Assembly (NCBI RefSeq): GCF_001514495.1
Contig: NZ_BCNM01000012.1
Location: forward strand, 124,001-188,000
Length of the DNA: 64,000 nt
From: Paenibacillus pabuli NBRC 13638
Lineage (GTDB): Bacteria > Bacillota > Bacilli > Paenibacillales > Paenibacillaceae
Direction of reading: 5' to 3'
The translations under genes and the position numbers were made by a program. Below, piece after piece: positions 1 through 8,300 of this stretch (position 1 is the stretch's first letter; each line of letters starts with the position of its first letter). A model generated the notes under the pieces. It did not search any database, was not told where the DNA came from, and saw only the letters and a program-made list of their open reading frames with translations.

Positions 1-1
1 A

Positions 2-1057
2 GCCAGGGCATTTGGTGCGGAAGGTATTGGCTTGTGCCGGACAGAACATTTGCTGATGTCTGCTTCGAGATTTCCTTTTGTACAGAAAATGATTCTGGCT
101 GACAGTGAAGTGGAGCGAAAACGTGGATTGGAGCGTCTGCTGCCGATGCAGCAGGCTGATTTTGAACAACTCTTTGAAGCGATGGATGGATATCCGGTTA
201 CGATCCGGTTGCTCGACCTGCCGCTGCATGAGCTGGTACCTGATATAGAAGTGTTAAACGATAAGCGTGAGCAGTTGCGTAACAGTACGTTGGAAGAGAG
301 CATCAATGAATTGCAGGAGCTTGATCGTGTAATCCAGAGGATACAGGAATTGCATGAACACCTTCCGACGCTTAGACATCAGGATTGTCGACTGGGCGAT
401 GTATTTCCTGAAATATACGATATGCAGATTGAAGCAATCTTCCGTGCTGCGGTGAAAGGCATTCGTCAAGGTCTGTTGGTGCGGCCTGAGATTTTGATTC
501 CGTTGGTGAGTCATGCCGATGAACTTGTGGCCATGAGAGAACTGGTGGATCATGTGGCGGACCAGGTGCTTGGAGAGGAGAAGCGCCACTGTCTTTACCG
601 AGTAGGGGCGATGATTGAAGCGCCAGGAGCAGCGCTGACCGCAGCTCATATTGCACGTTATGCGGACTTCTTATCATTTGGCACGGATGATCGGACAGAG
701 ATGACGTCTGGTTACAGCCGTTATAATACAAAGAAGCCGCTCATTCATACGGATGTGGAGCAACGCTTAGTATCCAGCACCCCCTTTCAAGCACTGGATA
801 TTGACGGCGTGGGGCAATTGTTGGAAATGGCTCTCGTCCAAGGTCGGAACCGGAAGCCGCATCTGAAAGCAGGAATCTGTGGTGAGAATACAGCCGATCC
901 GGCTTCCATTGCTTTTTGCCACCGTATTGGACTGGATTATGTAAGCTGTCTGCCAGAGCAGGTGCCGCTTGCCCGTATCGCTGCTGCACAGGCAGTAATA
1001 CTTGCCCGGAAACAGAACGAAAACAATCAAGACGGAGATATATCGACGATTGCATAA
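2..1057 (+). CDS. ppdK: Pyruvate phosphate dikinase-type enzyme, C-terminal part (cut by left window edge)
   Basis: The reading frame is open from base 2, so this is the 3' part of a longer gene; the TTG at 32 is internal. The visible 351 residues match the PEP/pyruvate-binding TIM barrel of the PEP-utilising family. Landmarks are AFGAEGIGLCRTEH at the left edge, the VTIRLLD segment, GAMIEAPGAAL, LKAGICGE and YVSCLPEQVP, whose Cys is the expected catalytic acid. PPDK interconverts pyruvate + ATP + Pi and PEP + AMP + PPi in the cytosol. The segment after the barrel loop (GTDDRTEMTSGYSR) departs from the usual GTNDLTQM...FSRDD, so this may be a divergent PPDK or related PEP synthase-like protein. 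The N-terminal ATP-grasp and phosphohistidine domains lie outside the window. Confidence 0.85.
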   Translation, partial: ARAFGAEGIGLCRTEHLLMSASRFPFVQKMILADSEVERKRGLERLLPMQQADFEQLFEAMDGYPVTIRLLDLPLHELVPDIEVLNDKREQLRNSTLEESINELQELDRVIQRIQELHEHLPTLRHQDCRLGDVFPEIYDMQIEAIFRAAVKGIRQGLLVRPEILIPLVSHADELVAMRELVDHVADQVLGEEKRHCLYRVGAMIEAPGAALTAAHIARYADFLSFGTDDRTEMTSGYSRYNTKKPLIHTDVEQRLVSSTPFQALDIDGVGQLLEMALVQGRNRKPHLKAGICGENTADPASIAFCHRIGLDYVSCLPEQVPLARIAAAQAVILARKQNENNQDGDISTIA

Positions 1058-1161
1058 TGTTTCCACATCTCCTCATGGAATACCAACCCTAAAACTGTTA
1101 TACTGAAATATGCGTTTTGTAAAAGGAACGTAAAAATTTCAGATAAGGGTTGAAAGCGACC

Positions 1162-3099
1162 ATGTTTAATTCCAAAAATGATCGGACCTCATCACGGACC
1201 TTATTTGCCGTGTTATTTATTCTGATGCTGCTGAAGCTGTCGCTTTTGCGGTATTTCTTTTTCCAGGGTCTGTCCGGCATCGGTTTCGTTACTGATGCAC
1301 TCGGGGCTCTTACAGTGGTATGCATCCTCGATCTGATCATACCAAAAGCCTGGAAGCGCGCAGTGTACGCAGGTTTCAATGTGTTGTTCTCGCTGATATT
1401 GTTCGCGGCAACACTCTATAACGTACATTTCAGTTCGGTTCCCACCTATACGGCACTCAGCGAACTGGGGCAGGTGGCTCAGGTACGCGGCAGTATCGGA
1501 CCTTTGGTACGATCAGTACACTTCCTGTTTTTTGTGGATATCGTACTGGCTCTGCCCGTATGGTTTATCTTGCGACGCCGGCGTGCCTCTGGCCGTAACA
1601 GCAGCTATGGCGACAGTGGACTTCATTTCGGCAGAAGTCGGAGACGGTATTGGGGCAAGTTGGGTGTAGCCCTTACCGCTGCATTCTGTATCGTGCTTTC
1701 CGGCAGTTTCATTGTCAAAGGGGAAACGATTGATAATGAACTCGTTCGCGCCGAAAATCTCGGTTTTCTGAATTATCAGGTATCATCCGCGATCCTGACA
1801 AGTAAAGAGAATGAAGCGATTGCGAATGGCAACATTGACGAAACGATCGACAAAATCAATCAGCTGGTTAGCAAATATCCGTACCAGGATAAGTCCAGCG
1901 AGGGCACAGCCATCAAAGCCAAATACTTTGGTCAGGCCAAAGGAAGCAACCTGATTGTCCTGCAACTGGAGTCATTTCAAAACTTCCCGATGAATGCTTC
2001 TCTTGACGGTCAGGTATTAACCCCGGTTCTGAATGACCTGGCAAAAGAAAGCTATTATTTCTCTCATTTTTTCCAACAGATCGGACAGGGAAATACGTCG
2101 GATGCTGAATTCATGTCGAACACATCCATCTATCCAACCGGAGTTGTACCCATGTCAGCAGGGTATAGTGACCGTGATCTGCCAAGTCTTCCAAAACTGC
2201 TTGGCCAAAAAGGATATGAGTCAGAAACGTTCCATGTCAATGACGTCACTTTCTGGAACCGGAACAAAATGTATCCGGCGCTTGGATTCAATCGGTACTT
2301 CGACAAGCCCAGCTTCGAGAATGACAAATTTAATGATTTTGGACCATCGGATGAGGAATTATATCGTGTAGGTGTGGAAAAAATGGCTGCGCATCAGGCT
2401 GCTAATCAGCCGTTCTATGCTCAGTTCATTACAGCATCCAGCCACTCGCCGTTTACGGTTCCTGCGGACCGCGCGAGAATTACCATTCCAGCTACCATCA
2501 CCAATACATTACTGCATGATTACCTGCAAGCGATCAATTATACGGACTATGCGGTAGGTCAGCTAATCAATGAACTTAAGGCGAACGGGTTATGGGATAA
2601 CACAACACTCGTTATATATGGCGACCATTTCGGTCTGCCGGCAAATGATGAGATTACACAGCAGATCCAGACGAATCTGGGCGTGCCATATGACGGTAGA
2701 GTAAGTCGTTTCAATATCCCGCTCTTGATCCACACACCGAAACAGGCGAAAGGTCAAGTCATAGAACAGCCTGGCGGTCAGTTGGATATTCTGCCAACGG
2801 TGATGAACCTGATGGGAATCTCTTTGAAGCAAGAGAAATTCACAGCGTTTGGACATGATTTGCTGAATATGGATCACAATGCGTTCGGTATCCGGTATTA
2901 CTTGCCGACAGGTTCATTTGTGAATAATGATATTATGTTTATTCCGGGTGCAGGCTTTGATGATGGAACAGCCTACTCGCTAAAAACGTATGAACCCGTC
3001 ACGGATTTGGAGCCGTACCGTTCCGATTACGAGCATGTGCTCAGCTTGATGAAGCTGTCTGACGAATATGTGAAACTGCTGCCCAAACGTGCACCGTAA
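1162..3099 (+). CDS. ltaS: Lipoteichoic acid synthase family, membrane-anchored sulfatase-fold enzyme
   Basis: The 645-residue protein has about five N-terminal membrane helices (residues ~15-180) followed by an extracellular sulfatase/alkaline phosphatase-fold domain. LtaS polymerises glycerol phosphate from phosphatidylglycerol on the outer membrane face. Visible active-site elements are the metal-binding Glu in LQLESFQNF, the catalytic Thr in GQGNTSDAEFMSN (about T312), and the Asp-His pair in IYGDHFG. Length fits the LtaS/YfnI/YqgS/YvgJ group (about 610-650 aa); which paralogue this is cannot be decided here. I prefer ATG 1162 (AAGGG at 1145-1149); an in-frame TTG at 1150 touches that AAGGG and is less likely. 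A clear terminator follows. Confidence 0.9.
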   Translation: MFNSKNDRTSSRTLFAVLFILMLLKLSLLRYFFFQGLSGIGFVTDALGALTVVCILDLIIPKAWKRAVYAGFNVLFSLILFAATLYNVHFSSVPTYTALSELGQVAQVRGSIGPLVRSVHFLFFVDIVLALPVWFILRRRRASGRNSSYGDSGLHFGRSRRRYWGKLGVALTAAFCIVLSGSFIVKGETIDNELVRAENLGFLNYQVSSAILTSKENEAIANGNIDETIDKINQLVSKYPYQDKSSEGTAIKAKYFGQAKGSNLIVLQLESFQNFPMNASLDGQVLTPVLNDLAKESYYFSHFFQQIGQGNTSDAEFMSNTSIYPTGVVPMSAGYSDRDLPSLPKLLGQKGYESETFHVNDVTFWNRNKMYPALGFNRYFDKPSFENDKFNDFGPSDEELYRVGVEKMAAHQAANQPFYAQFITASSHSPFTVPADRARITIPATITNTLLHDYLQAINYTDYAVGQLINELKANGLWDNTTLVIYGDHFGLPANDEITQQIQTNLGVPYDGRVSRFNIPLLIHTPKQAKGQVIEQPGGQLDILPTVMNLMGISLKQEKFTAFGHDLLNMDHNAFGIRYYLPTGSFVNNDIMFIPGAGFDDGTAYSLKTYEPVTDLEPYRSDYEHVLSLMKLSDEYVKLLPKRAP

Positions 3100-3128
3100 T
3101 TGAATTTTTCTTGATGTATACAACACCA

Positions 3129-3165
3129 TAACGTCACTGGCTCAGGAGCTGGTGGCGTTATTTGT
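3129..3165 (+). terminator. Intrinsic terminator after ltaS
   Basis: A 15-bp imperfect stem (TAACGTCACTGGCTC against GAGCTGGTGGCGTTA) with a two-base loop, followed by TTTGTTT. It ends the ltaS transcript about 30 bp after the stop codon. Confidence 0.8.
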
Positions 3166-3282
3166 TTATTCATCGTACATCGAAACGTGTAATGAAAAGG
3201 AGAACTCCTTTGAAACTGTAATTAATAATGTTACAATGGGAGGTGCAGCCACATACGCGGATGACGAAAGGAATGACTTTAG

Positions 3283-4290
3283 ATGAAACTTAGTGTACTT
3301 GAACATGGACATATTAATGAAGGGCGGACAGTGCAGGACACCCTTCAGGAGACCGTAACGCTTGCCAAACATGCAGATGAGCTGGGGTTTTCCCGCTTCT
3401 GGATGTCGGAGCATCACGGCAGCGGGGCTTTGTCATTTTCCAGTCCGGAAGTTATGATTGCACACGTTGCAGCACATACAGATCGAATTCGAGTAGGTTC
3501 AGGTGGCGTGATGTTACCCCATTACAGTGCATATAAAGTTGCCGAGAACTTCCGTTTGCTGGAAGCGCTGCACCCTGGTCGAATCGATCTTGGAATTGGC
3601 AGAGCACCGGGTGGCATGCCGATTGCCAGCAGGGCGCTGAACGAAGGAAAGTCATCGAATGTGCAATTCTTCCCGCAGCAAATTGCCGATCTCGGTGGAT
3701 ATTTTCATGAACAGCTTCCAGAGGATCATCGTTTTGCTTCGCTAGTAGCCGGGCCATCCGTACCCACCGTTCCGGAAGTATGGTTGCTCGGTTCCAGTTC
3801 CGAAGGTGCGCGAATTGCTGCGGCACAAGGGACAGCTTACGCGTTTGCCCAATTTTTTGGAACGCCGGGTGGAGAGGAAGCAATGAAGCATTATCGCAGA
3901 CATTTCAAGCCATCGATCCTGAATGATCAACCCCATTCCATGATTGCGGTGTCGGCGTTCTGTGCAGAGACTGAGGAAGCGGCGGCTGAACTGGCTCGCA
4001 GCAATGAGCTGTTCTTCCTGCGGCTAGGCCGGGGACTGGAGCAGAACTCATTCCCATCCCTGGAAACGGTAAATAACTATCCATTTACGGCCATGGAAAT
4101 GGAACAGATCCGACAACGCCGTTCGTTTTCCATCGTGGGTACACCGGATCAGGTAAAGGACAAAATTACGGCAATGGCTGAACGTTATGAAGCGGATGAA
4201 GTTATTATCGCATCAGCGATTCACTCATTTGAGGATCGTTTGCGTTCATTCAGCCTGATAGCGGAAGCCTTTGGTTTAAAGCAGGATTAA
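3283..4290 (+). CDS. LLM-class flavin-dependent oxidoreductase (luciferase-like monooxygenase)
   Basis: This 335-residue single-domain protein starts MKLSVLEHG and carries the family landmarks FSRFWMSEHHG near residues 36-46, RIRVGSGGVMLPHYS, and HPGRIDLGIGRAPGG. These place it in the bacterial luciferase-like TIM-barrel family that uses reduced FMN. Within the family it resembles the YhbW/YvbT-like MsnO8 branch, whose substrates are mostly unknown. RBS AAAGGA lies about 10 bases before ATG 3283. It appears monocistronic, between the ltaS terminator and a weak hairpin near 4326-4350. The substrate cannot be predicted. Confidence 0.88.
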   Translation: MKLSVLEHGHINEGRTVQDTLQETVTLAKHADELGFSRFWMSEHHGSGALSFSSPEVMIAHVAAHTDRIRVGSGGVMLPHYSAYKVAENFRLLEALHPGRIDLGIGRAPGGMPIASRALNEGKSSNVQFFPQQIADLGGYFHEQLPEDHRFASLVAGPSVPTVPEVWLLGSSSEGARIAAAQGTAYAFAQFFGTPGGEEAMKHYRRHFKPSILNDQPHSMIAVSAFCAETEEAAAELARSNELFFLRLGRGLEQNSFPSLETVNNYPFTAMEMEQIRQRRSFSIVGTPDQVKDKITAMAERYEADEVIIASAIHSFEDRLRSFSLIAEAFGLKQD

Positions 4291-4387
4291 TCGGTACTGA
4301 ACGGGAATTAGTATTCTGAAATGGCTGGAGCCTTGCCTTGCAAGGTTCCGGTTAACTCTTGCGTGATCAGGGAGAGGAGAGATTCAC

Positions 4388-5134
4388 ATTCGCAGATGTG
4401 TCATTAGTGATATTCATGGCTGTTACGACGAATTCAATGCTCTGCTTGAGCATGCAGCCTACGATCCGGAGCAGGACGAGCTGATTTTGTTAGGTGATTA
4501 TGTCGACCGCGGGCCGAAGAGCAAAGAGGTCGTGGAACAGATTATGCAGATGCACGAACAGCATCATATTATAGTGATCAAAGGCAATCACGATGCGATG
4601 ATGGTCAAGGCGCTGAACCATGATGTCGAGGAATATGACAAGCACTGGATTCGCAATGGAGGCTTACAGACGCTGGCCAGTTATGTCGACGTACTTTTGG
4701 ATGATGAACAGTTGGACTGGGATGTTTATACTGAAGCCAAGCAGTGGCTGCGTACACACTATGAGCATCATCTTCGTTTTTTGGAACAGCTTCCTCTTGT
4801 ATATGAAATTCCTGGATATATCTTTGTACATGCCGGGATTAATCCGGAGGTGGAGGATTGGCGGACCCAGTCAGAGCGTGACTTCATCTGGATTAGGGAG
4901 CCGTTCTATTCAAAACCAACTTCGCTCAAGGAGAAGGTTGTATTCGGCCATACGCCAGTCAAAAATTTGCATAACGAGCCAGGTGTCTGGTTTGATCCGA
5001 GTGGGGACAAGATTGGCATTGATGGCGGATGTGCTTATGGTGCTCAATTAAACTTGCTGGAGATCAGCGAAGACGGAAGTGTACAGACTCTTTTCGTGAA
5101 AAGGGGAGAGACCCGTCAGGGTCCCGAAGTTTAA
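4388..5134 (+). CDS. PrpE/Ser-Thr phosphatase-type metallophosphoesterase (likely ATT start)
   Basis: A calcineurin-like metallophosphoesterase of 248 residues if it starts at ATT 4388. The N-terminus then reads MRRCVISDIHGCYDEF, with metal-binding motifs D-x-H (SDIHG), GDYVDRG, GNHD, and the later His residues in VHAGINPE and FGHTP. The family includes PrpE-type bis(5'-nucleosyl)-tetraphosphatases and small PPP phosphatases. An ATG/GTG/TTG-only reading would begin at TTG 4487 and lose the first metal motif, so it must be wrong. GGAGAGGAG at 4371-4379 sits 8 bases before ATT 4388; a second in-frame ATT at 4382 is only two bases from it. A small frame overlaps the 3' end (see the 5115 entry). 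Confidence 0.85.
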   Translation: MRRCVISDIHGCYDEFNALLEHAAYDPEQDELILLGDYVDRGPKSKEVVEQIMQMHEQHHIIVIKGNHDAMMVKALNHDVEEYDKHWIRNGGLQTLASYVDVLLDDEQLDWDVYTEAKQWLRTHYEHHLRFLEQLPLVYEIPGYIFVHAGINPEVEDWRTQSERDFIWIREPFYSKPTSLKEKVVFGHTPVKNLHNEPGVWFDPSGDKIGIDGGCAYGAQLNLLEISEDGSVQTLFVKRGETRQGPEV

Positions 5135-5348
5135 TCCACGCGGCGAATTTCAAATCAATCCCTTTAAACAAAAGTATAAATTAAATCCCGTTGAAGCTCT
5201 AACCTTTTACTTTCTTGAGAATGTGGATTGGTATACATACCGACAATGGATCGAAGCTGATGGAACAGCAGAGTTGTGCATTCGTTTACGGAATGATAAT
5301 CCATATATAAGCCTGACTGAAGCTATCGAAAGGGTGGAGCAGAATTGA
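5115..5348 (+). CDS. Unknown ~75-residue reading frame overlapping the phosphatase 3' end, start unresolved
   Basis: In the +1 frame relative to the phosphatase there is an open frame to TGA 5346-5348. It has protein-like composition: FNPRGEFQINPFKQKYKLNP, then an aromatic-rich segment and a charged C-terminus ending ERVEQN. The upstream in-frame stop is a TGA at 5094-5096 and there is no ATG, GTG, TTG, CTG, ATT, ATC or ATA before the conserved-looking part. AAGGGGAG at 5101-5108 would position initiation at about GTC 5115. Alternatively it could be a C-terminal extension of the phosphatase reached by +1 frameshifting at GTT-TAA (5129-5134), or a frame broken by a one-base indel. Boundaries are therefore approximate. 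Confidence 0.4.
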   Translation, partial: VRVPKFNPRGEFQINPFKQKYKLNPVEALTFYFLENVDWYTYRQWIEADGTAELCIRLRNDNPYISLTEAIERVEQN

Positions 5349-5420
5349 TACTCACTGTGAGTATAAAGGCAAGAACCTGACACCCTGACATGATTTTGTA
5401 ATTAATTCGCTGTAAAGGGA

Positions 5421-5449
5421 TTGGAATTAAGCCTTATTAACGCTATAAT
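5421..5449 (+). promoter_or_regulatory. Sigma-A-type promoter of ppaC
   Basis: TTGGAA (5421-5426), a 17-bp spacer, and a perfect TATAAT (5444-5449), about 68 bp upstream of the ppaC start. Confidence 0.7.
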
Positions 5450-5516
5450 CAGTAAGGGTATGATTGAAATATTACATTTTATTCATCTAAATCAGAATTG
5501 ACGGAGGGCTATTAAT

Positions 5517-6449
5517 ATGGAAAAAGCATTAATCTTCGGTCACAAAAATCCCGATACGGATACGATCTGCTCGGCCATTGCCTATGCAGACTTGAAAACA
5601 AAATTGGGTCAGGACGTTGAAGCGGTTCGTCTCGGCGAAGTTAACGGTGAAACTCAATTTGCACTGGACCAATTCAAAGTGGCAGCGCCACGACTGATCA
5701 AAACAGCAGCCAACGAAGTGAACAAGGTCATTCTGGTTGACCACAACGAGCGTCAACAAAGTGTTAGCGATATTGAGGAAGTGACTGTTGTTGAAGTTAT
5801 CGACCATCACCGGATCGCGAACTTTGAGACAAGCCAGCCTTTGTATTTCCGTGCAGAACCTGTAGGTTGTACAGCAACCATTTTGAATAAAATGTACAAA
5901 GAAAACGGCGTGGAAATCAGCGCACCGATTGCTGGTCTGATGCTGTCCGCGATTATTTCCGACTCCCTGTTGTTCAAATCGCCAACATGCACAGAGCAGG
6001 ATGTAGCAGCAGCACGTGAACTGGCTGCTATTGCTGGTGTGGATGCGGACAGCTATGGTCTGGATATGCTGAAAGCGGGCGCGGATCTGAGCCAGAAAAC
6101 GATTGCTGAACTGATTTCCCTGGATGCGAAAGAATTTGCCATGGGCCAAGCAAAAGTGGAGATTGCACAAGTGAACGCGGTTGACGTGAATGATGTGCTT
6201 GTGAAGCAACCAGAGCTTGAAGCAGCGATTGAAGCGATTATTTCCAGCAAAGGTCTTGACCTGTTCGTATTTGTCGTAACCGACATCCTGAACAATGATT
6301 CCGTTGCATTGGCTTATGGTGCTTCCACCAAAGCTGTAGAGAAAGCATACAATGTGACGTTGTCGGATCACAAAGCGCTGCTCAAAGGCGTAGTATCCCG
6401 CAAATCGCAAATTGTTCCCGTTCTGACCGAAGCGTTCAACTCATTGTAA
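5517..6449 (+). CDS. ppaC: Manganese-dependent inorganic pyrophosphatase (family II)
   Basis: Hydrolyses PPi to two Pi in the cytosol, pulling biosynthetic reactions forward. The 310-residue length matches family II PPases (about 309). The DHH-phosphoesterase motifs are visible: GHKNPDTDTICSA at residues 8-20 (metal-binding His and Asp), LVDHNE, and the signature VIDHHRI near residue 98. The C-terminal DHHA2 domain carries a basic SRKSQIVP motif near the end. RBS GGAGGG lies 9 bases before ATG 5517. It has its own promoter and terminator, so it appears monocistronic. Confidence 0.96.
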   Translation: MEKALIFGHKNPDTDTICSAIAYADLKTKLGQDVEAVRLGEVNGETQFALDQFKVAAPRLIKTAANEVNKVILVDHNERQQSVSDIEEVTVVEVIDHHRIANFETSQPLYFRAEPVGCTATILNKMYKENGVEISAPIAGLMLSAIISDSLLFKSPTCTEQDVAAARELAAIAGVDADSYGLDMLKAGADLSQKTIAELISLDAKEFAMGQAKVEIAQVNAVDVNDVLVKQPELEAAIEAIISSKGLDLFVFVVTDILNNDSVALAYGASTKAVEKAYNVTLSDHKALLKGVVSRKSQIVPVLTEAFNSL

Positions 6450-6516
6450 GATGCACAAAACCGACGTATCACCTTTACGTCCAGATATACGATGAATATT
6501 CAGTGACAACATCCAT

Positions 6517-6556
6517 GCCTGCTCTGATCTGTCATAGGTCAGGACAGGCTTTTGTT
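6517..6556 (+). terminator. Terminator between ppaC and the IF-3 paralogue
   Basis: Stem GCCTGCTCTGATC against GGTCAGGACAGGC with a short loop, followed by TTTTGTT. It abuts the RBS of the next gene, so it might also act as an attenuator for that gene. Confidence 0.65.
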
Positions 6557-6569
6557 GTGAGGAGGACTT

Positions 6570-7064
6570 ATGATGATCAAGAATGATAAGATTAAAGCAA
6601 CCGAGGTACAGCTGACGGGTCTGAACGGTGAAGATTTGGGTATCATGTCCACGCGTGAAGCGCTTGCTCTTGCCAAGCAATACAAAGTGGATCTGGTATG
6701 CATGTCCCTGATGACCAGCCCGCCGCCATGCAAACTGATTGGAGCTGGAGCAGCCAGAGAGGAAAAGCAGCAGGAGAAGAAGAAAGCCGCGAAATCTCCA
6801 GATAAACGCAAAGTGAAAGAGATTCGACTCAATCTCCAGATGGAAGATCATGATCGGGAGACGAAGCAATCTCAGGCACAGCGCATCCTGATAAAGGGTG
6901 ATTCGGTAAAGCTCGTCATCCAGGTGCATGGAGCGAAGGAAGGAACAGCAGGCAAGGAATGGGCTGAGCAGCTGTGTAAGTCTCTGGCAGAGTATGGCAG
7001 CAAAACGACCGGTATTCAGGTAAGCGGCAAACAGGTCGTTGTACAGCTGGACCCACTTGGATAA
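6570..7064 (+). CDS. Divergent translation initiation factor IF-3 paralogue
   Basis: The 164 residues follow the two-domain IF-3 plan. The N-domain runs from KATEVQLTGLNGEDLGIMSTREALALA to SPPPCKLIG, then a lysine-rich linker (residues ~62-82), then a C-domain beginning VKEIRLNLQMEDHDRETK. It is not next to rpmI/rplT, where the housekeeping infC normally sits in Bacillales, so I read it as a second copy. The linker-entry motif YGKF(R/K)YEQQK is replaced by AGAAREEKQQEK, and the C-domain RFRGRE basic loop by QVHGAKE (residues 118-124). Altered ribosome binding is plausible. It may act as a specialised IF-3 or have another RNA-binding role. RBS GAGGAGGA lies just before ATG 6570; ATG 6573 is also possible. 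Confidence 0.85.
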   Translation: MMIKNDKIKATEVQLTGLNGEDLGIMSTREALALAKQYKVDLVCMSLMTSPPPCKLIGAGAAREEKQQEKKKAAKSPDKRKVKEIRLNLQMEDHDRETKQSQAQRILIKGDSVKLVIQVHGAKEGTAGKEWAEQLCKSLAEYGSKTTGIQVSGKQVVVQLDPLG

Positions 7065-7085
7065 TAACATAACGATAGAACGAAG

Positions 7086-7132
7086 TTAGCCCTGTGAAGC
7101 AACATTTGATCTGCTGCTCTACGGGGCTTTTG
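7086..7132 (+). terminator. Possible terminator after the IF-3 paralogue
   Basis: TAGCCCTGTGAAG and the downstream CTACGGGGCT can pair around a loop and are followed by TTTT. The stem is imperfect. Confidence 0.45.
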
Positions 7133-7187
7133 GCATCGAAACTCTTAAAGTACGTTCCAACTTACGATCTGCATTCGTCTCACCGGT

Positions 7188-8015
7188 TCAGGTTCGCAAA
7201 TAGCGGCTTCCCCCAATACGTACATATAACTGTCCCGGCAGGACCGGAGTGGAAGAAGCAGTATATGCATTGATGTTATTGTTCTTAGCGTAGCGGGATA
7301 GGTATAAAAAGTCTGGATAAATGACCGTATCCATTAAATAAGCCGACACGGTACTTCCGGGAATGCGGTTTTGATTGAGTGAACGAATAATTTCTTCTCC
7401 GCTTGCAATGCCGATCCCATGTCCAAAATATAAGTTCTCACGCAACATAATGGTGTTTTCTCCCTGCCACTCTGGTGTTTCTGGTGATACGTCTGGATTT
7501 TTGAAGTACAGTACATCTCCAGGAAGCGCTGAGCCGCTTCCGTTCTTTTCCGTTAATCGTAAATCGCTGTCGTAATGCCAGTCATAGAGCAGCAGGTTGT
7601 AAAATAATGAATTGAAGTCTTCTTCACGGATACTCCCTAGAACACCACCATATAGCACGATGACTGTAGCAGTGGCACATTCAAAGGCGTACAGATGACC
7701 GTTCTTCCAGATGTCTCGAATTCCATTTGCAGGAGTCACTTCGGATCTTAATTCAAAGCCTCCTTCAGCATTTCGATTCCAATAATCCGGATTACATCTG
7801 GATTTCTCGAATGAAGCAAAGCTCACCCCGCTTCGATCCAATGCTTCCGCTGCATGAACAAGCGATTCCCGTAAAGCCCATTCAAAGTGAAGATGATCCA
7901 TGGATTGATACGTATACACGGTTGAACCATTTTGAAGTTGCTGCAGCCAGTGCCATTCAAATGCAGACCAATCCGAGCGCACCAGTTCAATGGGTTGATT
8001 CGCAACAATGATCAT
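7188..8015 (-). CDS. tgl: Protein-glutamine gamma-glutamyltransferase (spore-coat transglutaminase, Tgl type)
   Basis: Tgl cross-links spore-coat proteins through gamma-glutamyl-lysine bonds. The 275-residue protein (Tgl is about 245) contains the RCNPDYWNR segment and the catalytic-Cys motif FECATATVIVLYGG with Cys at residue 113, close to Cys116 in B. subtilis Tgl. It also contains YNLLLYDWH and GDVLYFKNPDVSPETPEWQGEN, typical of this family. RBS GGGAGG lies about 11 bases upstream of ATG 8015. A sporulation-type -10 (CATATACTA, minus strand 8090-8082) precedes it, consistent with mother-cell expression. It is transcribed divergently from the histidine kinase. Confidence 0.9.
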   Translation of the reverse strand: MIIVANQPIELVRSDWSAFEWHWLQQLQNGSTVYTYQSMDHLHFEWALRESLVHAAEALDRSGVSFASFEKSRCNPDYWNRNAEGGFELRSEVTPANGIRDIWKNGHLYAFECATATVIVLYGGVLGSIREEDFNSLFYNLLLYDWHYDSDLRLTEKNGSGSALPGDVLYFKNPDVSPETPEWQGENTIMLRENLYFGHGIGIASGEEIIRSLNQNRIPGSTVSAYLMDTVIYPDFLYLSRYAKNNNINAYTASSTPVLPGQLYVRIGGSRYLRT

Positions 8016-8081
8016 AATCCATTACCTCCCGTATGAGTTGGATGTTCAGCCTTGTTTTAAAGGGTATGCACGCGTATTCTG

Positions 8082-8090
8082 TAGTATATG
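8082..8090 (-). promoter_or_regulatory. Sigma-E/K-like -10 element upstream of tgl
   Basis: On the minus strand the sequence is CATATACTA, matching the CATANNNTA -10 pattern of sigma-K (and sigma-E) promoters, about 67 bases upstream of the tgl start. The -35 AC dinucleotides nearby are at 14 or 19 bases rather than the ideal 16-17, so the promoter call is tentative. Confidence 0.4.
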
Positions 8091-8300
8091 ACGCCAGTTG
8101 TGCGGTTTTGTTTATATTTGTTTATATACAAAAGGAGCCAGCATGGGCATAGGATAAAACGTGTCGATTATTGCCTGGAATTTCGCTGATATCGTTTATA
8201 CATCATCACATTTGGGGTAGTACTCTTATAGATGAAGTTATGTTCAGGTCGATCTGTTCGTACGGAATATATTCAGATTCCCAGTAAAGGAGGATATGCG

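Noticed and set aside
4326..4350. Hairpin GGAGCCTTG/CAAGGTTCC after the luciferase-like gene
   Set aside because: No T-run follows, so I do not call it a terminator.
5529..6410. Long open frame antisense to ppaC (about 290 codons)
   Set aside because: It mirrors the codon structure of ppaC, has no RBS and no protein-like domain; a shadow frame.
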